From NCBI RefSeq assembly GCF_000276605.1, contig NZ_AKJX01000154.1, positions 1 to 41,758 on the forward strand: a stretch of 41,758 nucleotides of DNA. Reading direction: 5' to 3'. Position numbers and translations under genes: made by a program. The notes beneath the pieces were generated by a model, which did no database searches, was not told the origin of the DNA, and saw only the letters and a program-made list of their open reading frames with translations. Origin of the DNA: Acidovorax sp. CF316 (GTDB taxonomy: Bacteria > Pseudomonadota > Gammaproteobacteria > Burkholderiales > Burkholderiaceae_C). Below, piece by piece: positions 41,336 through 41,758 of the stretch (its first letter is position 1; every line of letters begins with the position of its first letter).

Positions 41336-41758
41336 TCAGTGCAGCAGCAGTTGCGGCTGCTGCCCGCTGCCGTCGATCTTGAACACCGAGACCGACTTCA
41401 CCAGGTCGTCGGCCTGGGTGCGCAGGCTGGATGCGGCGGCCGCCATCTCTTCCACCAGCGCCGCATTCTGCTGCGTGGCCTGGTCCATCAGCGTGACGGC
41501 CTCGCCGACCTGCGACACGCCCGAGCTCTGCTCCGAGCTTGCGGCGCTGATCTCGCCCATGAGGCGCGTCACGCTGCCGATGCTGGCCACCACCTCGCCC
41601 ATGGTGGTGCCGGCCTTGTCCACCAGGGCCGTGCCATGCTCCACGCGGCCCACGCTCTCGGTGATGAGCTGTTTGATCTCCTTGGCCGCCTGGGCGCTGC
41701 GCTGGGCCAGGGTGCGCACCTCGCCGGCCACCACCGCAACGCCGCGCCCCTGGTCGCC
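41336..41758 (-). CDS. Methyl-accepting chemotaxis protein, C-terminal fragment
   Basis: A partial gene running off the window edge; 140 residues are visible. It starts inside the signalling hairpin tip-to-return arm ([32 protein letters not shown]), followed by the long coiled-coil return helix ([39 protein letters not shown]), and ends in [14 protein letters not shown]. No C-terminal NWETF-type CheR tether is seen. The sensor domain lies outside the window. Confidence 0.93.
   Translation of the reverse strand, partial: GDQGRGVAVVAGEVRTLAQRSAQAAKEIKQLITESVGRVEHGTALVDKAGTTMGEVVASIGSVTRLMGEISAASSEQSSGVSQVGEAVTLMDQATQQNAALVEEMAAAASSLRTQADDLVKSVSVFKIDGSGQQPQLLLH

Overview
The window looks like chromosomal DNA of a high-GC betaproteobacterium, most likely a member of the Comamonadaceae (Acidovorax/Delftia/Comamonas type). 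This rests on gene content: a TctCBA/TctDE tricarboxylate system, a small DUF4148 exported protein next to a two-component system, many Liv-type ABC transporters, and PHB-degrading enzymes. I did no database search. Nearly all the DNA is coding, and the many long opposite-strand ORFs are GC-driven shadows. I see no tRNA, rRNA, CRISPR array, IS element or prophage.

Layout. (1) 123-2493: a GST, a probable outer-membrane barrel protein and two small hypothetical proteins. (2) 2569-13637, minus strand: one long gene cluster starting with a periplasmic binding protein. It continues with a secreted PHB depolymerase (type 2 catalytic domain, FnIII linker, substrate-binding domain), LivG, LivF, LivH, LivM, a lipoprotein 3-hydroxybutyrate-oligomer hydrolase, a second binding protein and an alpha/beta hydrolase. 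A near-consensus sigma-54 (-24/-12) promoter and a perfect 8+1+8 palindrome lie just upstream. A PAS/AAA+/Fis sigma-54 activator ends at 13790, right behind them. Read together, this is a self-contained system for degrading PHB and importing the products. (3) 15334-17447: a DUF2325 protein with a Fur-like box, a strongly structured intergenic element that could be a small RNA, a frameshifted glyoxalase-fold gene and a methyltransferase. (4) 17548-24431: a LysR regulator, then tctCBA divergent from tctDE, and an S4-domain RNA-binding protein. (5) 24431-36733: a MITE-like inverted-repeat element, then a regulon built around an RpiR regulator. The minus-strand arm is livM-livG-livF plus an odd short ABC ATPase. 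The plus-strand arm is rpiR, an iolC-type kinase/aldolase fusion, a beta-hydroxyacid dehydrogenase, two tandem Tat-exported binding proteins, livH and two SDR dehydrogenases. Two AGAA-N6-TTCT operators sit in the divergent promoter region. No other inositol genes are present in the window, so the pathway probably enters at a 5-keto(-deoxy)gluconate-like acid and not at myo-inositol. (6) 36748-41758: two exported hypothetical proteins, a CusRS/CopRS-like two-component system divergent from a DUF4148 gene with a 28-bp dyad between them, a possible gene remnant, and the 3' end of a chemoreceptor gene cut by the window edge.

The two best candidates for undescribed systems are the sigma-54-controlled PHB-scavenging transporter operon and the RpiR-controlled split Liv/kinase-aldolase regulon.
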